NCBI GenBank assembly: GCA_963850525.1
Contig: CAWKLQ010000004.1
Span: forward strand, 620,001 to 684,000
DNA length: 64,000 nt
Source of the DNA: JAEMQF01 sp963850525
Lineage (GTDB): Bacteria > Pseudomonadota > Gammaproteobacteria > Burkholderiales > Burkholderiaceae_C
Direction: 5' to 3'
Both the position numbers and the translations under genes were made by a program. The notes below the pieces were generated by a model, which had not been told where the DNA came from, searched no databases, and saw only the letters and a list, made by a program, of their open reading frames with translations. How positions within the stretch are numbered: the first letter of the stretch is position 1; each line of letters opens with the position of its first letter. Shown here one piece after another: positions 51,894-61,142 of the stretch.

Positions 51894-53009
51894 ATGTTGA
51901 TCGGAGTCCCGCTCGAAACGGCGGCGGGTGAAACGCGTGTTGCAGTCACGCCCGAGACGGCCAAGAAACTCAAAGCGCAGGGGCACACGGTGCGCGTCGA
52001 GTCCGGTGCCGGCGTGGCGGCAAGCAGCACCGACGCCCTTTACCAGGCCGCAGGCGCCGAGATCACCGACAAGGCCGGCGCCTTCGGCTGCGATCTCGTG
52101 CTCAAGGTGCGCTCGCCGGGCAGCGCCGAGCTGCCGCTGATGAAAAGCGGCACGGCCCTGGTGGGCATGCTCAACCCGTTCGACAAAGACGGCCTGGCGC
52201 ATCTCGCCGGCGCGGGCCTGACGAGCTTTGCCCTGGAAGCCGCGCCGCGCACGACGCGCGCGCAAAGCATGGACGTGCTCTCCAGCCAAGCGAACATTGC
52301 CGGCTACAAGGCGGTGATGATCGCCGCCGACCGATACCAGCGCTTCTTCCCGATGCTGATGACGGCGGCAGGCACCGTGAAAGCGGCGCGAGTCGTGATC
52401 CTGGGCGTCGGCGTGGCAGGCCTGCAAGCGATTGCGACGGCGAAACGCCTGGGCGCGGTGATCGAGGCGAGCGACGTGCGTCCGAGCGTCAAGGAGCAGG
52501 TCGAATCGCTGGGCGCGAAGTTCATCGACGTGTCCTACGACACGCCCGAGGAGAAAGCCGCCGCCGAGGGCGTGGGTGGCTACGCCAAACCGATGCCGCA
52601 GAGTTGGCTGGAGCGGCAGAAGGTCGAAGTCGCGAAGCGCGTCGCCGCTGCCGACATCGTCATCACGACGGCGCTCATCCCCGGTCGCGCCGCGCCGGTG
52701 CTCGTCACCGAAGAGATGGTGAAGAGCATGAAGCCGGGCTCGGTGATCGTCGACATCGCCGCGCCTGCGGGCGGCAACTGCCCGCTCACCGAACCCGGCA
52801 AGACGGTCCTCAAGCACGGCGTCACGCTGGTCGGCGAAACCAATCTGGCGGCGCTCGTCGCGGCGGATGCGAGCAACTTGTACGCGCGCAACGTGCTCGA
52901 TTTTCTGAAGCTCGTGCTCACCAAAGAAGGCACGTTCCACGTCCCGATGGACGACGACATCGTCGTCGCCTGCCTGATGACCCAGGCCGGCGAAGTCAAG
53001 CGCAAGTAG
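51894..53009 (+). CDS. pntAA: NAD(P) transhydrogenase subunit alpha, part 1 (PntAA)
   Basis: This 371-residue soluble subunit has GVPLETAAGETRVAVTPETA at the N terminus and VVILGVGVAGLQAIATAKRLG for NAD binding. Other landmarks are ASDVRPSVKEQVESLGAKFI, TTALIPGRAAPVLVT and IVDIAAPAGGNCPLTEPG. It binds NAD(H) in the proton-translocating transhydrogenase that exchanges hydride with NADP. The split alpha subunit (AA and AB separate) is common outside enterobacteria. Confidence 0.95.
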   Translation: MLIGVPLETAAGETRVAVTPETAKKLKAQGHTVRVESGAGVAASSTDALYQAAGAEITDKAGAFGCDLVLKVRSPGSAELPLMKSGTALVGMLNPFDKDGLAHLAGAGLTSFALEAAPRTTRAQSMDVLSSQANIAGYKAVMIAADRYQRFFPMLMTAAGTVKAARVVILGVGVAGLQAIATAKRLGAVIEASDVRPSVKEQVESLGAKFIDVSYDTPEEKAAAEGVGGYAKPMPQSWLERQKVEVAKRVAAADIVITTALIPGRAAPVLVTEEMVKSMKPGSVIVDIAAPAGGNCPLTEPGKTVLKHGVTLVGETNLAALVAADASNLYARNVLDFLKLVLTKEGTFHVPMDDDIVVACLMTQAGEVKRK

Positions 53010-53026
53010 CAAGCAGGAAGCCCCTC

Positions 53027-53341
53027 ATGGACATCGTTTCACCCACCATCACGAACCTGATCATCTTCGTGCTCGCGATCTACGTCGGCTACCACGTCGT
53101 GTGGACTGTCACGCCGGCGCTGCACACGCCGCTGATGGCGGTGACGAACGCGATTTCGGCGATCGTCATCGTCGGCGCGATGCTCGCCGCGGCGCTCACC
53201 GAAACGACGCTGGGCAAGACGATGGGCGTGCTCGCCGTCGCGCTGGCGGCGGTGAACATCTTCGGCGGCTTCCTCGTCACGCGGCGCATGCTCGAGATGT
53301 TCAAGAAGAAGGCACCGAAGCAGGTTGAAGGGAAAAAGTGA
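53027..53341 (+). CDS. pntAB: NAD(P) transhydrogenase subunit alpha, part 2 (PntAB)
   Basis: The protein has 104 residues from the ATG at 53027. It has three to four helices: TNLIIFVLAIYVGYHVVWTV, TPLMAVTNAISAIVIVGAML and VLAVALAAVNIFGGFLVTRR. It is the membrane part of the alpha subunit. Its stop overlaps the pntB start by one base. Confidence 0.95.
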   Translation: MDIVSPTITNLIIFVLAIYVGYHVVWTVTPALHTPLMAVTNAISAIVIVGAMLAAALTETTLGKTMGVLAVALAAVNIFGGFLVTRRMLEMFKKKAPKQVEGKK

Positions 53342-54762
53342 TGAGCCTGAATCTGGTCACCCTGCTCTACCTGGTTGCCAGCGTCTGCTTCATCCAGGCG
53401 CTCAAAGGCCTCTCCCACCCCACGACCTCGATCCGCGGCAACGTGTTCGGCATGGCCGGCATGGCGATCGCTGCGGTCACGACCGCGCTGCTGATCGTCA
53501 GGCTCGCCGGCACCGGCAGCGGCCTGTCCTGGGTTCTGCTCGGCCTGGTGGTGGGCGGTGGCTATGGCGCGTGGCGCGCCAAGACCGTCGAGATGACGAA
53601 GATGCCCGAACTCGTGGCGTTCTTTCACAGCATGATCGGCCTGGCTGCGGTGTTCATCGCTGTGGCCGCGGCGGTGGAGCCTTGGGCCTTCGGCATCACC
53701 GAAAAGGGCGGCGCGCTGCCCGCGGGCAACCGGCTGGAGTTGGCGCTCGGCGCGGCCATCGGCGCGATCACGTTCAGCGGCTCGGTGATTGCCTTCGGCA
53801 AGCTCTCGGGTACCTACAAATTCCGCCTGTTCCAGGGCGCACCCGTGACGTTCAAGGGCCAGCACTGGGTGAATCTGGTGCTCGGCCTGGCGATGCTGTT
53901 CTTCATCATCGGCTACACGGTCAGCGAGTCGAAGATGGACTTCGGCATCCTGCTCGCACTCGCCTTCGTGCTGGGCGTGCTCATCATCATCCCGATCGGC
54001 GGCGCCGACATGCCGGTCGTCGTGAGCATGCTCAACAGCTACTCGGGCTGGGCCGCGGCAGGCATCGGCTTTTCGCTGAACAACGCCATGCTGATCATCG
54101 CCGGCTCGCTGGTCGGCAGTTCGGGCGCGATCCTCTCCTACATCATGTGCAAGGCGATGAACCGCTCGTTCTTCAACGTGATCCTGGGTGGCTTCGGCGG
54201 CGACACGGGCCAGGTGGCGGCAGGCGCGCAGGCGCAGCGCGCCGTGAAGAGCGGCAGCGCCGACGACGCGGCGTTCGTGCTCGGCAACGCCGAGACCGTG
54301 ATCATCGTTCCCGGCTACGGCCTGGCGGTGGCGCGCGCCCAGCATGCCGTGAAGGAACTCGCCAGCAAACTCATCGCCAAGGGCGTGACGGTGAAGTACG
54401 CGATCCACCCCGTGGCCGGGCGCATGCCGGGCCACATGAACGTGCTGCTCGCCGAGGCCGAAGTGCCTTACGACCAGGTGTTCGAGATGGAAGACATCAA
54501 CGGCGAGTTCGGCCAGGCCGACGTGGCGATCATCCTGGGCGCCAACGACGTCGTGAACCCCGCCGCGCTCATCAAGGGCACGGCGATTTACGGCATGCCC
54601 ATCCTCGAGGCGTACAAGGCGAAGACGATCATCGTCAACAAGCGCTCCATGGCGGCGGGCTACGCCGGCCTGGACAACGAGCTGTTCTACATGGACAAGA
54701 CGATGATGGTGTTCGGCGACGCGAAGAAGGTCGTGGAGGACATGGTGAAGGCGGTGGAGTAG
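53341..54762 (+). CDS. pntB: NAD(P) transhydrogenase subunit beta (PntB)
   Basis: The protein has 473 residues. The N-terminal half is membrane-embedded. The C-terminal NADP-binding domain has VIIVPGYGLAVARAQHAV, IHPVAGRMPGHMNVLLAEA and VIILGANDVVNPAA. The three pnt genes form one operon with overlaps or short gaps. The expected role is NADPH supply or proton-linked redox balance. Confidence 0.96.
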   Translation: MSLNLVTLLYLVASVCFIQALKGLSHPTTSIRGNVFGMAGMAIAAVTTALLIVRLAGTGSGLSWVLLGLVVGGGYGAWRAKTVEMTKMPELVAFFHSMIGLAAVFIAVAAAVEPWAFGITEKGGALPAGNRLELALGAAIGAITFSGSVIAFGKLSGTYKFRLFQGAPVTFKGQHWVNLVLGLAMLFFIIGYTVSESKMDFGILLALAFVLGVLIIIPIGGADMPVVVSMLNSYSGWAAAGIGFSLNNAMLIIAGSLVGSSGAILSYIMCKAMNRSFFNVILGGFGGDTGQVAAGAQAQRAVKSGSADDAAFVLGNAETVIIVPGYGLAVARAQHAVKELASKLIAKGVTVKYAIHPVAGRMPGHMNVLLAEAEVPYDQVFEMEDINGEFGQADVAIILGANDVVNPAALIKGTAIYGMPILEAYKAKTIIVNKRSMAAGYAGLDNELFYMDKTMMVFGDAKKVVEDMVKAVE

Positions 54763-54790
54763 AAGTCGGCGCGGGAGTGCAAGGGCCGGG

Positions 54791-54838
54791 TTGCTTGCGC
54801 GGCAGTGACGCTTGTAATACAGTCGACCCGTTTGTATT
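54791..54838 (+). promoter_or_regulatory. Putative promoter and operator of the vapBC-like pair
   Basis: TTGCTT (54791-54796) and TAATAC (54815-54820) are 18 bases apart. An inverted pair AATACA (54816-54821) / TGTATT (54833-54838) overlaps the -10 and is a candidate autoregulatory operator. Confidence 0.4.
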
Positions 54839-54864
54839 CTGGGGCGATGCGAGTCGCGCTTGCC

Positions 54865-55167
54865 ATGACACTGACCGTTCGCCTGGATCACACCCTCGAA
54901 TCCGCGCTGGAACGCTACTGTTCAGAGCGCGGCGTCACCAAGAGCCTGGTCGTGCAGGAGTGCTTGGCGCAGTATTTGTTGACGGGCCAGGCTCAGGCAG
55001 CCGGCGCGCGACGCACTGACGCACGTCAGGCGCCGCGGGTGAGTGCGAACTACCGGGCCTTCGCCCAGGCCGGTCTCATCGGCACCGGGGCCTCGGGCGG
55101 ACCCTCGGCGACCAAGGCGGTGGTGCGCGAACGCGCCATGAAACAGATCTCGCGCAGCTGGAAATGA
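54865..55167 (+). CDS. Ribbon-helix-helix (CopG/VapB-like) antitoxin
   Basis: The protein has 100 residues from the ATG at 54865; an ATG at 54847 is in frame. The ribbon-helix-helix motif is MTLTVRLDHTLESALERYCS followed by RGVTKSLVVQECLAQYLL. The C-terminal part is low in conservation, as in antitoxins. It overlaps the PIN-domain gene by four bases. Confidence 0.82.
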   Translation: MTLTVRLDHTLESALERYCSERGVTKSLVVQECLAQYLLTGQAQAAGARRTDARQAPRVSANYRAFAQAGLIGTGASGGPSATKAVVRERAMKQISRSWK

Positions 55168-55631
55168 CGGCGAAGCGACCGAGCCGAGTCACCGCAAAAC
55201 TGCCGGCATCGCGCGTTTCGAGACAAGCGGTGCTTCTGGACACCGGCCCCCTGGTGGCCTTGTACGAACGCACCGACGCTTGGCACGCTGCCGTGGCGAA
55301 GTGGATTGCCGACTTCGACGGCGAGCTGCACACTGTGCCTGCGGTGCTCGCCGAGGCTGCCTACTTTCTTCCGGTGCGCACCCGGGCGGCTCTGGCCGAT
55401 TTGGCGGGCAGCGGCACGCTTCGGCTGCACCACCCCGAAGCAGAAGGCCACTCGCGCATCGCGGCGCTGTTGCGCAAGTATGCGGACAACGACCCGGACT
55501 GGGCGGACATCCAACTCGTCTGGCTGGCTGAAATCACCGGCATCAACCGCATCGCGACCCTCGACGCAGCCGACTTCAACACCTACCGCATCCACGGGCG
55601 TAGGCGCTTCGAGCTCGAACTGCTGCGTTGA
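55164..55631 (+). CDS. vapC: PIN-domain ribonuclease toxin (VapC-like)
   Basis: The 155-residue protein has the four acidic residues of the PIN nuclease: D26 (LLDTGPLVALYERTD), E64 (VLAEAAYF), D115 (PDWADIQLVW) and D134 (ATLDAADF). It cleaves RNA with Mg or Mn in known VapC proteins. An N-terminal basic extension of about 20 residues is longer than usual. It forms a toxin-antitoxin pair with the upstream gene. Confidence 0.88.
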   Translation: MTAKRPSRVTAKLPASRVSRQAVLLDTGPLVALYERTDAWHAAVAKWIADFDGELHTVPAVLAEAAYFLPVRTRAALADLAGSGTLRLHHPEAEGHSRIAALLRKYADNDPDWADIQLVWLAEITGINRIATLDAADFNTYRIHGRRRFELELLR

Positions 55632-55673
55632 CACGGCGCAGGGGCGGCAGAACCGCGAAGAGAACCCTGCCGG

Positions 55674-56696
55674 TCAGCCCACCACCCGCCCGGCGCGCAC
55701 GACGACCTCGCCGTCGAGCGCGACCGTGCACTTGCGCAGCGGCCAGTCGAAGTGGCCGCGCGAGGAGCGTTTTGCGGCTTGATCGGGGCCCGTGCTGTAC
55801 AGAAAATTTCCGGCGAAGGCGCGCAGTTCGGTGCCGCAGAAGCCGGCTGCGTCGGAGGGCGTGGCCTCGTCCCAGCGCGCTGCAGCGTTCAGGCCATAGC
55901 CGACATGGATCACCGCGTGCGCAACGCGTTCGCCCCAGGCGGCGACGCAGCTGCGCAGCAACTCGGCGTCGACGCCAACGCCTTCGATGTGCTCGACATG
56001 GTCGTTGCCAATCGTCAGGACGATGCGTTGTTCGATGAAGCGCTTGAACCTGAGGTTGCCGTCGCCCACGTCCAGAACGAGCCGGCCGTGCACCGCTTGT
56101 GCAGCGGGAAACGCGAGCACGAGCCCGCCCGGCCAATGCGTCAACGTCCCGGGCTGCGTCGTCATGCCCCAGTTGCCGCCGGCCACACTGCCGGCCAGGT
56201 CGATGTGCAGCTCGGTGCCCGCGGGTGACGTGACGCGCATGCGCTTGGCGCCGCGCAGGCGCCGCACATGTTCTCGCACGAGCGGCTCGAGGGCAGCGTC
56301 GGGCATGAGCCGCGCCAACGCGTCGGGTTGTTCGTTGCCGAGGTAGACGATGCGCGTGCCGCCCTTGAGGATGCTCAGCAACTCGGGCGCGTGCATCAGG
56401 CCGTCGACGGTGCAGTCGACGACGAGCGTGGAGCCGCCGAGCACGCCGACCGCCGGCGCGATGGCGTGGATCGGCGTGCTCGCGCGCGCTCCCCGCTGCA
56501 ACGCGGCGCGGTCGGCGGCGCCCGAAGTCAGCTCCAGGCCGAAACTCAGCGCGCCGATGCGCGCCGCGGCACGGCGCGCGAGGTCCGCCAGCTCGGGCCG
56601 GCTGCGCGTTTCGTGCAGCACCGCCACCGTATCGCCGGCGTGCACGGCGCAGCCGCGCAACACGGCTTCGAAGGCGTCGATCCAGGCGGGCTGCAT
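55674..56696 (-). CDS. NicX / M29-aminopeptidase-like metalloenzyme (2,5-dihydroxypyridine dioxygenase-like)
   Basis: The 340-residue protein belongs to the fold shared by aminopeptidase T (M29) and NicX. Candidate metal ligands are H264 (VIHVGYGLN) and H315-x-D317 (GHFDWPL); NicX uses a similar H...HxD set, from memory. NicX opens 2,5-dihydroxypyridine in nicotinate degradation. The tctA gene begins 35 bases upstream of its region on the same strand, suggesting uptake of the substrate. It could instead act on another N-heterocycle or be a peptidase. Confidence 0.72.
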   Translation of the reverse strand: MQPAWIDAFEAVLRGCAVHAGDTVAVLHETRSRPELADLARRAAARIGALSFGLELTSGAADRAALQRGARASTPIHAIAPAVGVLGGSTLVVDCTVDGLMHAPELLSILKGGTRIVYLGNEQPDALARLMPDAALEPLVREHVRRLRGAKRMRVTSPAGTELHIDLAGSVAGGNWGMTTQPGTLTHWPGGLVLAFPAAQAVHGRLVLDVGDGNLRFKRFIEQRIVLTIGNDHVEHIEGVGVDAELLRSCVAAWGERVAHAVIHVGYGLNAAARWDEATPSDAAGFCGTELRAFAGNFLYSTGPDQAAKRSSRGHFDWPLRKCTVALDGEVVVRAGRVVG

Positions 56697-56730
56697 GGGC
56701 GGCTCCTCGCGCGGCAGCGACCTGCCCGCC

Positions 56731-58230
56731 TCAGGCGATCGCGCGCCGCCCGCGGGCGCGGCGCACGGCGCCGCGCAGTACCGGCCAGAGCCAGATCAAC
56801 AGGGTCGTCGCGCCCAGCGCACCGGCGATGGGGCGCTCGAAGAACGCGAAGAAATTGCCGTCGGCCTTGATCAGGCTGGAGAAGAAGTTCTCCTCCAGCA
56901 TCGTCCCGAGCACCACGCCCAGGATGGTGGGCGCGACAGGGAAGCCCCAGCGCTCCATGAAAAATCCGATCACGCCGGCGATGAGCATCACGATCACACC
57001 GAACAGGCTGTTATTGATGGCAAAACTGCCGACGATGCAAAACAGCAGGATCAGCGGCATCAGCACGGCGGCCGGAATGCGCAGGATCTGGCGTGCCGCG
57101 CGGATCGCCGCCCAACCCAGCGGCAGCATCATCAGCTGCGCGAGGATGAAAACGATGAACACGGCGTAGATGTTCTGCGGGTTGTTGACGAACAGTGTCG
57201 GCCCCGGGTTCATGCCCTTCAGGTACAGCACGCCGATCGCGATCGCCGTGATCGAGTCGCCGGGAATGCCGAACACGAGTGCGGGGATCCACGCGCCGCC
57301 CAGCGCTGAGTTATTTGCCGCGCCCGATTCGACGATGCCTTCGATGTGGCCGGTGCCGAACTTCTCGGGCTCTTTGGAAAAGCGCTTGGACACGGCGTAG
57401 GACATCCACGCCGCGATGTCGGCGCCTGCGCCCGGCAGCGCGCCGACGAGCGTGCCGAGCGCCGAGCCGCGCAGCAGTTGCAGCGGGTACTTCTTCAGCA
57501 ACCCCCACATGCCGGCAAACACGTTGCCGAAGTGCGCACTCGTCGCCATGACGGGCTTGACCACCTGCACCGAGTAGCGCAGCACTTCCGAGACGGCGAA
57601 CATGCCGATCATGAGCGGGATCAGCGAAATGCCGCCGGTGAGTTCGGCGCTGCCGAAGGTGTAGCGCGGCGTGCCGGCCGGGTTGTCCAGGCCCACCACC
57701 GAGATCAACAGGCCCAGCAGCAGCGAGACCAGGCCTTTCAGCGGGTCGACCCCGGCGATGAAGATCGCGCACGTGAAGCCGAGCATCACCAGCCAGAAGT
57801 ATTCGAACGAGCTGAACTTGAGCGCCACTTCGGCGAGCGCCGGCGCCGCGACGATCAACACGAGCACGCCGAAGATGCCCCCGAGCACCGAGAACACGAG
57901 CCCCGCGCCGAGCGCGAGTTCGGCTTTGCCGGCCTTGGTGAGCAGGTAGGCCTCGTCGGTGTAGGCCGCGGAGGCCGGCGTTCCGGGCATGCGCAGCAGC
58001 GCGCTCGGGATGTCGCCGGAAAAAATCGCCATCGCGGTGGCGGTGACGATCGCGGCCACCGCGGGCACGGGCGGCATGAAGAAGGTGACCGGCACGAGCA
58101 GGGCGGTCGCCATCGTCGCGGTCAAGCCCGGAATCGCGCCGACAAACAGGCCAAACAGGGCCGACAGAAAAATCACGAGCAGCACGTACGGCTCGAAGAC
58201 CAGCCCAAAGGCGAGGTAGATGGCGTCCAT
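56731..58230 (-). CDS. tctA: Tripartite tricarboxylate transporter, large membrane subunit (TctA)
   Basis: This 499-residue integral membrane protein has the TctA signatures FVGAIPGLTATMATALLVP near the start, FSGDIPSALLRMPGTPASAA, and LGTLVGALPGAGADIAAWMS. It forms the channel of the proton- or sodium-dependent tripartite carrier. It follows tctB by seven bases and precedes the NicX-like gene. Confidence 0.95.
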   Translation of the reverse strand: MDAIYLAFGLVFEPYVLLVIFLSALFGLFVGAIPGLTATMATALLVPVTFFMPPVPAVAAIVTATAMAIFSGDIPSALLRMPGTPASAAYTDEAYLLTKAGKAELALGAGLVFSVLGGIFGVLVLIVAAPALAEVALKFSSFEYFWLVMLGFTCAIFIAGVDPLKGLVSLLLGLLISVVGLDNPAGTPRYTFGSAELTGGISLIPLMIGMFAVSEVLRYSVQVVKPVMATSAHFGNVFAGMWGLLKKYPLQLLRGSALGTLVGALPGAGADIAAWMSYAVSKRFSKEPEKFGTGHIEGIVESGAANNSALGGAWIPALVFGIPGDSITAIAIGVLYLKGMNPGPTLFVNNPQNIYAVFIVFILAQLMMLPLGWAAIRAARQILRIPAAVLMPLILLFCIVGSFAINNSLFGVIVMLIAGVIGFFMERWGFPVAPTILGVVLGTMLEENFFSSLIKADGNFFAFFERPIAGALGATTLLIWLWPVLRGAVRRARGRRAIA

Positions 58231-58237
58231 CGTGCGC

Positions 58238-58696
58238 TCAGTAGAACGGCGTCAGCACGCCCCAGGGCAGCGGCACGCGCAGGAGTTTGTAGAACGCGAC
58301 GTGAACGAGCACCGTTCCGCCCAGGCTCCACAGGATCGCCGGGACCCAGCGCACGCGCTGCGCGAGAAACGTCGCGAGCAGGCACAGCGGCGCGATCAGC
58401 AGAAAGCCGAGCGCATCCGACGCGACGATGTAGACGACAACGGCGCCTATCGTCAGCGCCGAACTGCCGAAGTGTTCTTCGACGGCTTCGTTCGGTTGCG
58501 CCGCAGCCGCGCGCGCCGCAGGCTTGCGCAGGACCAACGCGACCCCGCAGAGCAGCAAGCCCACGCCGATCAGCATCGGCAGGAACGCCGCGCCGAGTTT
58601 TTGGCCAGGAACGTTGGGAAATGCCCGCGCCGACCACAACACGGCGAGCGCAAGGCCGGCGATGCCGATGCCGACGTTTCGATCGCTGCGGCTCAC
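58238..58696 (-). CDS. tctB: Tripartite tricarboxylate transporter, small membrane subunit (TctB)
   Basis: The 152-residue protein has four hydrophobic helices, beginning IGIAGLALAVLWSARAFPNV and LGAAFLPMLIGVGLLLCGVA. This is the TctB layout. A poorly conserved loop of about 25 residues lies in the middle. It is located between tctC (upstream) and tctA. Confidence 0.92.
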   Translation of the reverse strand: MSRSDRNVGIGIAGLALAVLWSARAFPNVPGQKLGAAFLPMLIGVGLLLCGVALVLRKPAARAAAAQPNEAVEEHFGSSALTIGAVVVYIVASDALGFLLIAPLCLLATFLAQRVRWVPAILWSLGGTVLVHVAFYKLLRVPLPWGVLTPFY

Positions 58697-58721
58697 GCCG
58701 GCCTGTCGCTTGCTTGGTCGC

Positions 58722-59690
58722 TCACTTCGCGATGCCCACCGCCGTCATCACCGCCTTCATGTCGGTGTCGCCCTTGGCCATGAAGCGCGCGAACTCGTCC
58801 GCGTTGCCCCACAGCGTGCCAAAACCGCGCTGCGCCATGAAGTCTTTGTACTCCTTGCTGTCGTAGGCTTTTTTCACCGACGCTTCGAGCTTGGTCGCGA
58901 TGTCCTTGGGCAAACCCTTGGGCGCCGCAATGCCGCGCCACGCGCCGGTGACCCAGCCCGAACCCGTGGCTTCCTTGAGCGTGGGAACGTTCGGGAACAG
59001 CGCAGCGCGGCGATCGTCCATGACGGCGAGCGAGCGCACCTTGCCGGCTTCGATGAGCGATCGCGCTTCGGGCAGCGAGCACGGCACGAACTCGACACCC
59101 CCCGCGGCCAGGTCTTGCAGCCCCGGTGCGGCGCCGTTGGACGGCACCCAGGGCACAGTCGCGGGGTCGATCTTCGCGTCGCTCAGCATCCCGGCAAGCG
59201 CGAGGTGCCAGATGCCGCCCTGGCCGGTGCCCGACGCCTTGAACTTGCCCGGGTTGGCCTTCACCGCCGCAAACACGTCGCCCATCGACTTGTAGGGCGA
59301 ATCGGCGCGCACCTGGAAGCCCGCCGGATCGAGGTTGACGAGCGCGATCGGCGTGAAGCTCGTCGGGTTCAGCTCGGTGAGCTTCTGGTGGTGCATCATC
59401 GTGATTTCCACGGTGATCATGCCTATCGTGTAGCCGTCGGGCGCGGCACTCGCAATCGCCGAATGCCCGACGACACCCGAGCCGCCGGTGCGGTTCACGA
59501 CGTTGACGGGTTGGCCCAGGTCTTTTTCCATCAGGCTGCCGATGAAACGCGCCACCGCGTCGGTGCCGCCGCCCGCGCCCCAGGGAACGACGAGCGTGAC
59601 CGGGCGATTCGGGTATTGGGCGAAAGCCGCCAAACTGGCACTCAGGCCCAAGCTGAGCAAGGCCAGGCGAATCAATTGAAAGAAGCGCAT
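58722..59690 (-). CDS. tctC: Tripartite tricarboxylate transporter solute-binding protein (TctC/Bug)
   Basis: The protein has 322 residues from the ATG at 59690, with CAGGAG upstream. The signal peptide is LALLSLGLSASLAAFAQ. The ligand loops are VPWGAGGGTDAVARFIG and VVNRTGGSGVVGHSAIA, plus APDGYTIGMI. It supplies the TctAB carrier encoded downstream. Ligands of relatives are carboxylates such as citrate or aromatic acids. Confidence 0.94.
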   Translation of the reverse strand: MRFFQLIRLALLSLGLSASLAAFAQYPNRPVTLVVPWGAGGGTDAVARFIGSLMEKDLGQPVNVVNRTGGSGVVGHSAIASAAPDGYTIGMITVEITMMHHQKLTELNPTSFTPIALVNLDPAGFQVRADSPYKSMGDVFAAVKANPGKFKASGTGQGGIWHLALAGMLSDAKIDPATVPWVPSNGAAPGLQDLAAGGVEFVPCSLPEARSLIEAGKVRSLAVMDDRRAALFPNVPTLKEATGSGWVTGAWRGIAAPKGLPKDIATKLEASVKKAYDSKEYKDFMAQRGFGTLWGNADEFARFMAKGDTDMKAVMTAVGIAK

Positions 59691-59866
59691 CGATAAATCT
59701 CCTGTGGCATGGGTGGCCGGGCTCGCGCCGGCCGCAGCGAATCTTGCATCGCCCACAGGGGTGATCGAGCGGGGGTTAACCCACACGCGGCAACGCTCTA
59801 CGGTACGCACCGCGCGCTGCGCGAGAAGCGCAAAGAGTTTCAAATCGCCGCGGCGGCTTGGCCGCG

Positions 59867-59920
59867 GGTATTCCCTGAAAATTGACTGCGGTCAATGGTT
59901 TTTCGCCCCAAGAGATTGAC
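59867..59920. promoter_or_regulatory. Palindrome and possible promoter in the divergent tct intergenic region
   Basis: ATTGACTGCGGTCAAT (59881-59896) is an inverted repeat with six-base arms, and a further ATTGAC lies at 59915-59920. On the minus strand TTGACC (59895-59890), a 17-base spacer and AATACC (59872-59867) resemble a sigma-70 promoter for tctC. The gap 59691-59989 holds no gene. A regulator shared by both tct operons is inferred. Confidence 0.4.
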
Positions 59921-59989
59921 CATTCGCGCCGAGGCGAGCACCGCGTTGGCGGTTCTTCGATTCAGCCCCAAGACACCCAAGGAGAGACG

Positions 59990-61009
59990 ATGATGATGTT
60001 CAATCACGCAAACTTTGCACGCGGCGCCACACAGGCGATCGGCGCTGCGGCTGCTGCACTCGCGCTGGCTGGCCCGGCGCTAGCGTGGGAGCCGAGCAAG
60101 CCCGTCGAGTTTGTCGTTCCTGCCGGCACCGGCGGCGGCGCGGACCAGATGGCGCGTCTCGTGCAGGGCATCGTCGTCAAGCACAAGCTGATGAAGGAGT
60201 CGATGGTCGTCGTCAACAAGGCCGGCGGCGCGGGCGCAGAAGGCTTTCTCGCGGTGAAGGAAGCGAAAGGCGACCCGCACAAGATCATCATCACGCTGTC
60301 GAACCTGTTCACGACGCCGATGGCCACCGGCGTGCCGTTCAACTGGAAAGACATGACGCCGGTGTCGATGATGGCGCTTGACCAGTTCGTGCTCTGGGTC
60401 AACGCCGAGACGCCCTACAAGACGGCGAAAGACTACGTCGCCGCGGTCAAGGCGGCCGGGCCCAACAAGTTCAAGATGGGCGGTACGGGTTCGAAGCAGG
60501 AAGACCAGATCCTGACGGTGGGCCTGGAAAAAGCGACCGGAACCAAGTTCATCTACATCCCGTACAAGGGGGGCGGTGAAGTCGCGGTGCAGCTGGTGGG
60601 CAAACAGGTCGACTCGACCGTCAACAACCCGATCGAAGCGGTCGCGCAGTGGCGCGCCGGGTCGCTGCGGCCGCTGTGCGTGTTCGACGACGAGCGCATG
60701 CCTTACAAGACCAAGGTCACGGACACGATGTCGTGGTACGACATCCCGACGTGCAAGGAAGCCGGTGTGCCCACCGACTACGTGATGCTGCGCGGCATCT
60801 TCATGGCGCCGGGCGTGACGCCGGAGCAGACCGCGTATTACGTCGACCTGATGAAGAAGGTGCGCGAGACGCCGGACTGGAAAGAATTCATCGAGAAGGG
60901 TGCGTTCAACACGACGTCAGTCGCTGGCGCCGAGTACCGCAAGTGGCTCGAGGGCGCCGAAAAGCTGCACTTGCAGCTCATGACGGAAGCCGGTTTTCTC
61001 GCCAAGTAG
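59990..61009 (+). CDS. tctC: Tripartite tricarboxylate transporter solute-binding protein (TctC/Bug), second system
   Basis: The protein has 339 residues from the ATG at 59990, with GGAGAG upstream. The signal peptide ends LALAGPALAW. The loops read VVPAGTGGGADQMARLV, VVNKAGGAGAEGFLAVKEAK and PYKGGGEVAVQLVGKQV. It is more distant from the other three Bug proteins in the window; for example it has the HKIIITLSNLFTTPM segment. The tctB and tctA genes follow. Confidence 0.94.
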   Translation: MMMFNHANFARGATQAIGAAAAALALAGPALAWEPSKPVEFVVPAGTGGGADQMARLVQGIVVKHKLMKESMVVVNKAGGAGAEGFLAVKEAKGDPHKIIITLSNLFTTPMATGVPFNWKDMTPVSMMALDQFVLWVNAETPYKTAKDYVAAVKAAGPNKFKMGGTGSKQEDQILTVGLEKATGTKFIYIPYKGGGEVAVQLVGKQVDSTVNNPIEAVAQWRAGSLRPLCVFDDERMPYKTKVTDTMSWYDIPTCKEAGVPTDYVMLRGIFMAPGVTPEQTAYYVDLMKKVRETPDWKEFIEKGAFNTTSVAGAEYRKWLEGAEKLHLQLMTEAGFLAK

Positions 61010-61142
61010 GCTGACGCGGCGCGCCCCGGGCCGGCCCTGGGGCGAGCCACCACCGCAGCGCCGCGGGCGACGCGCGGCACCCCCAGCGATTCGTGCGCGG
61101 GCGCCGCGCCGGGCGTCGCACCTTTTCACCACCGGAGCGACC

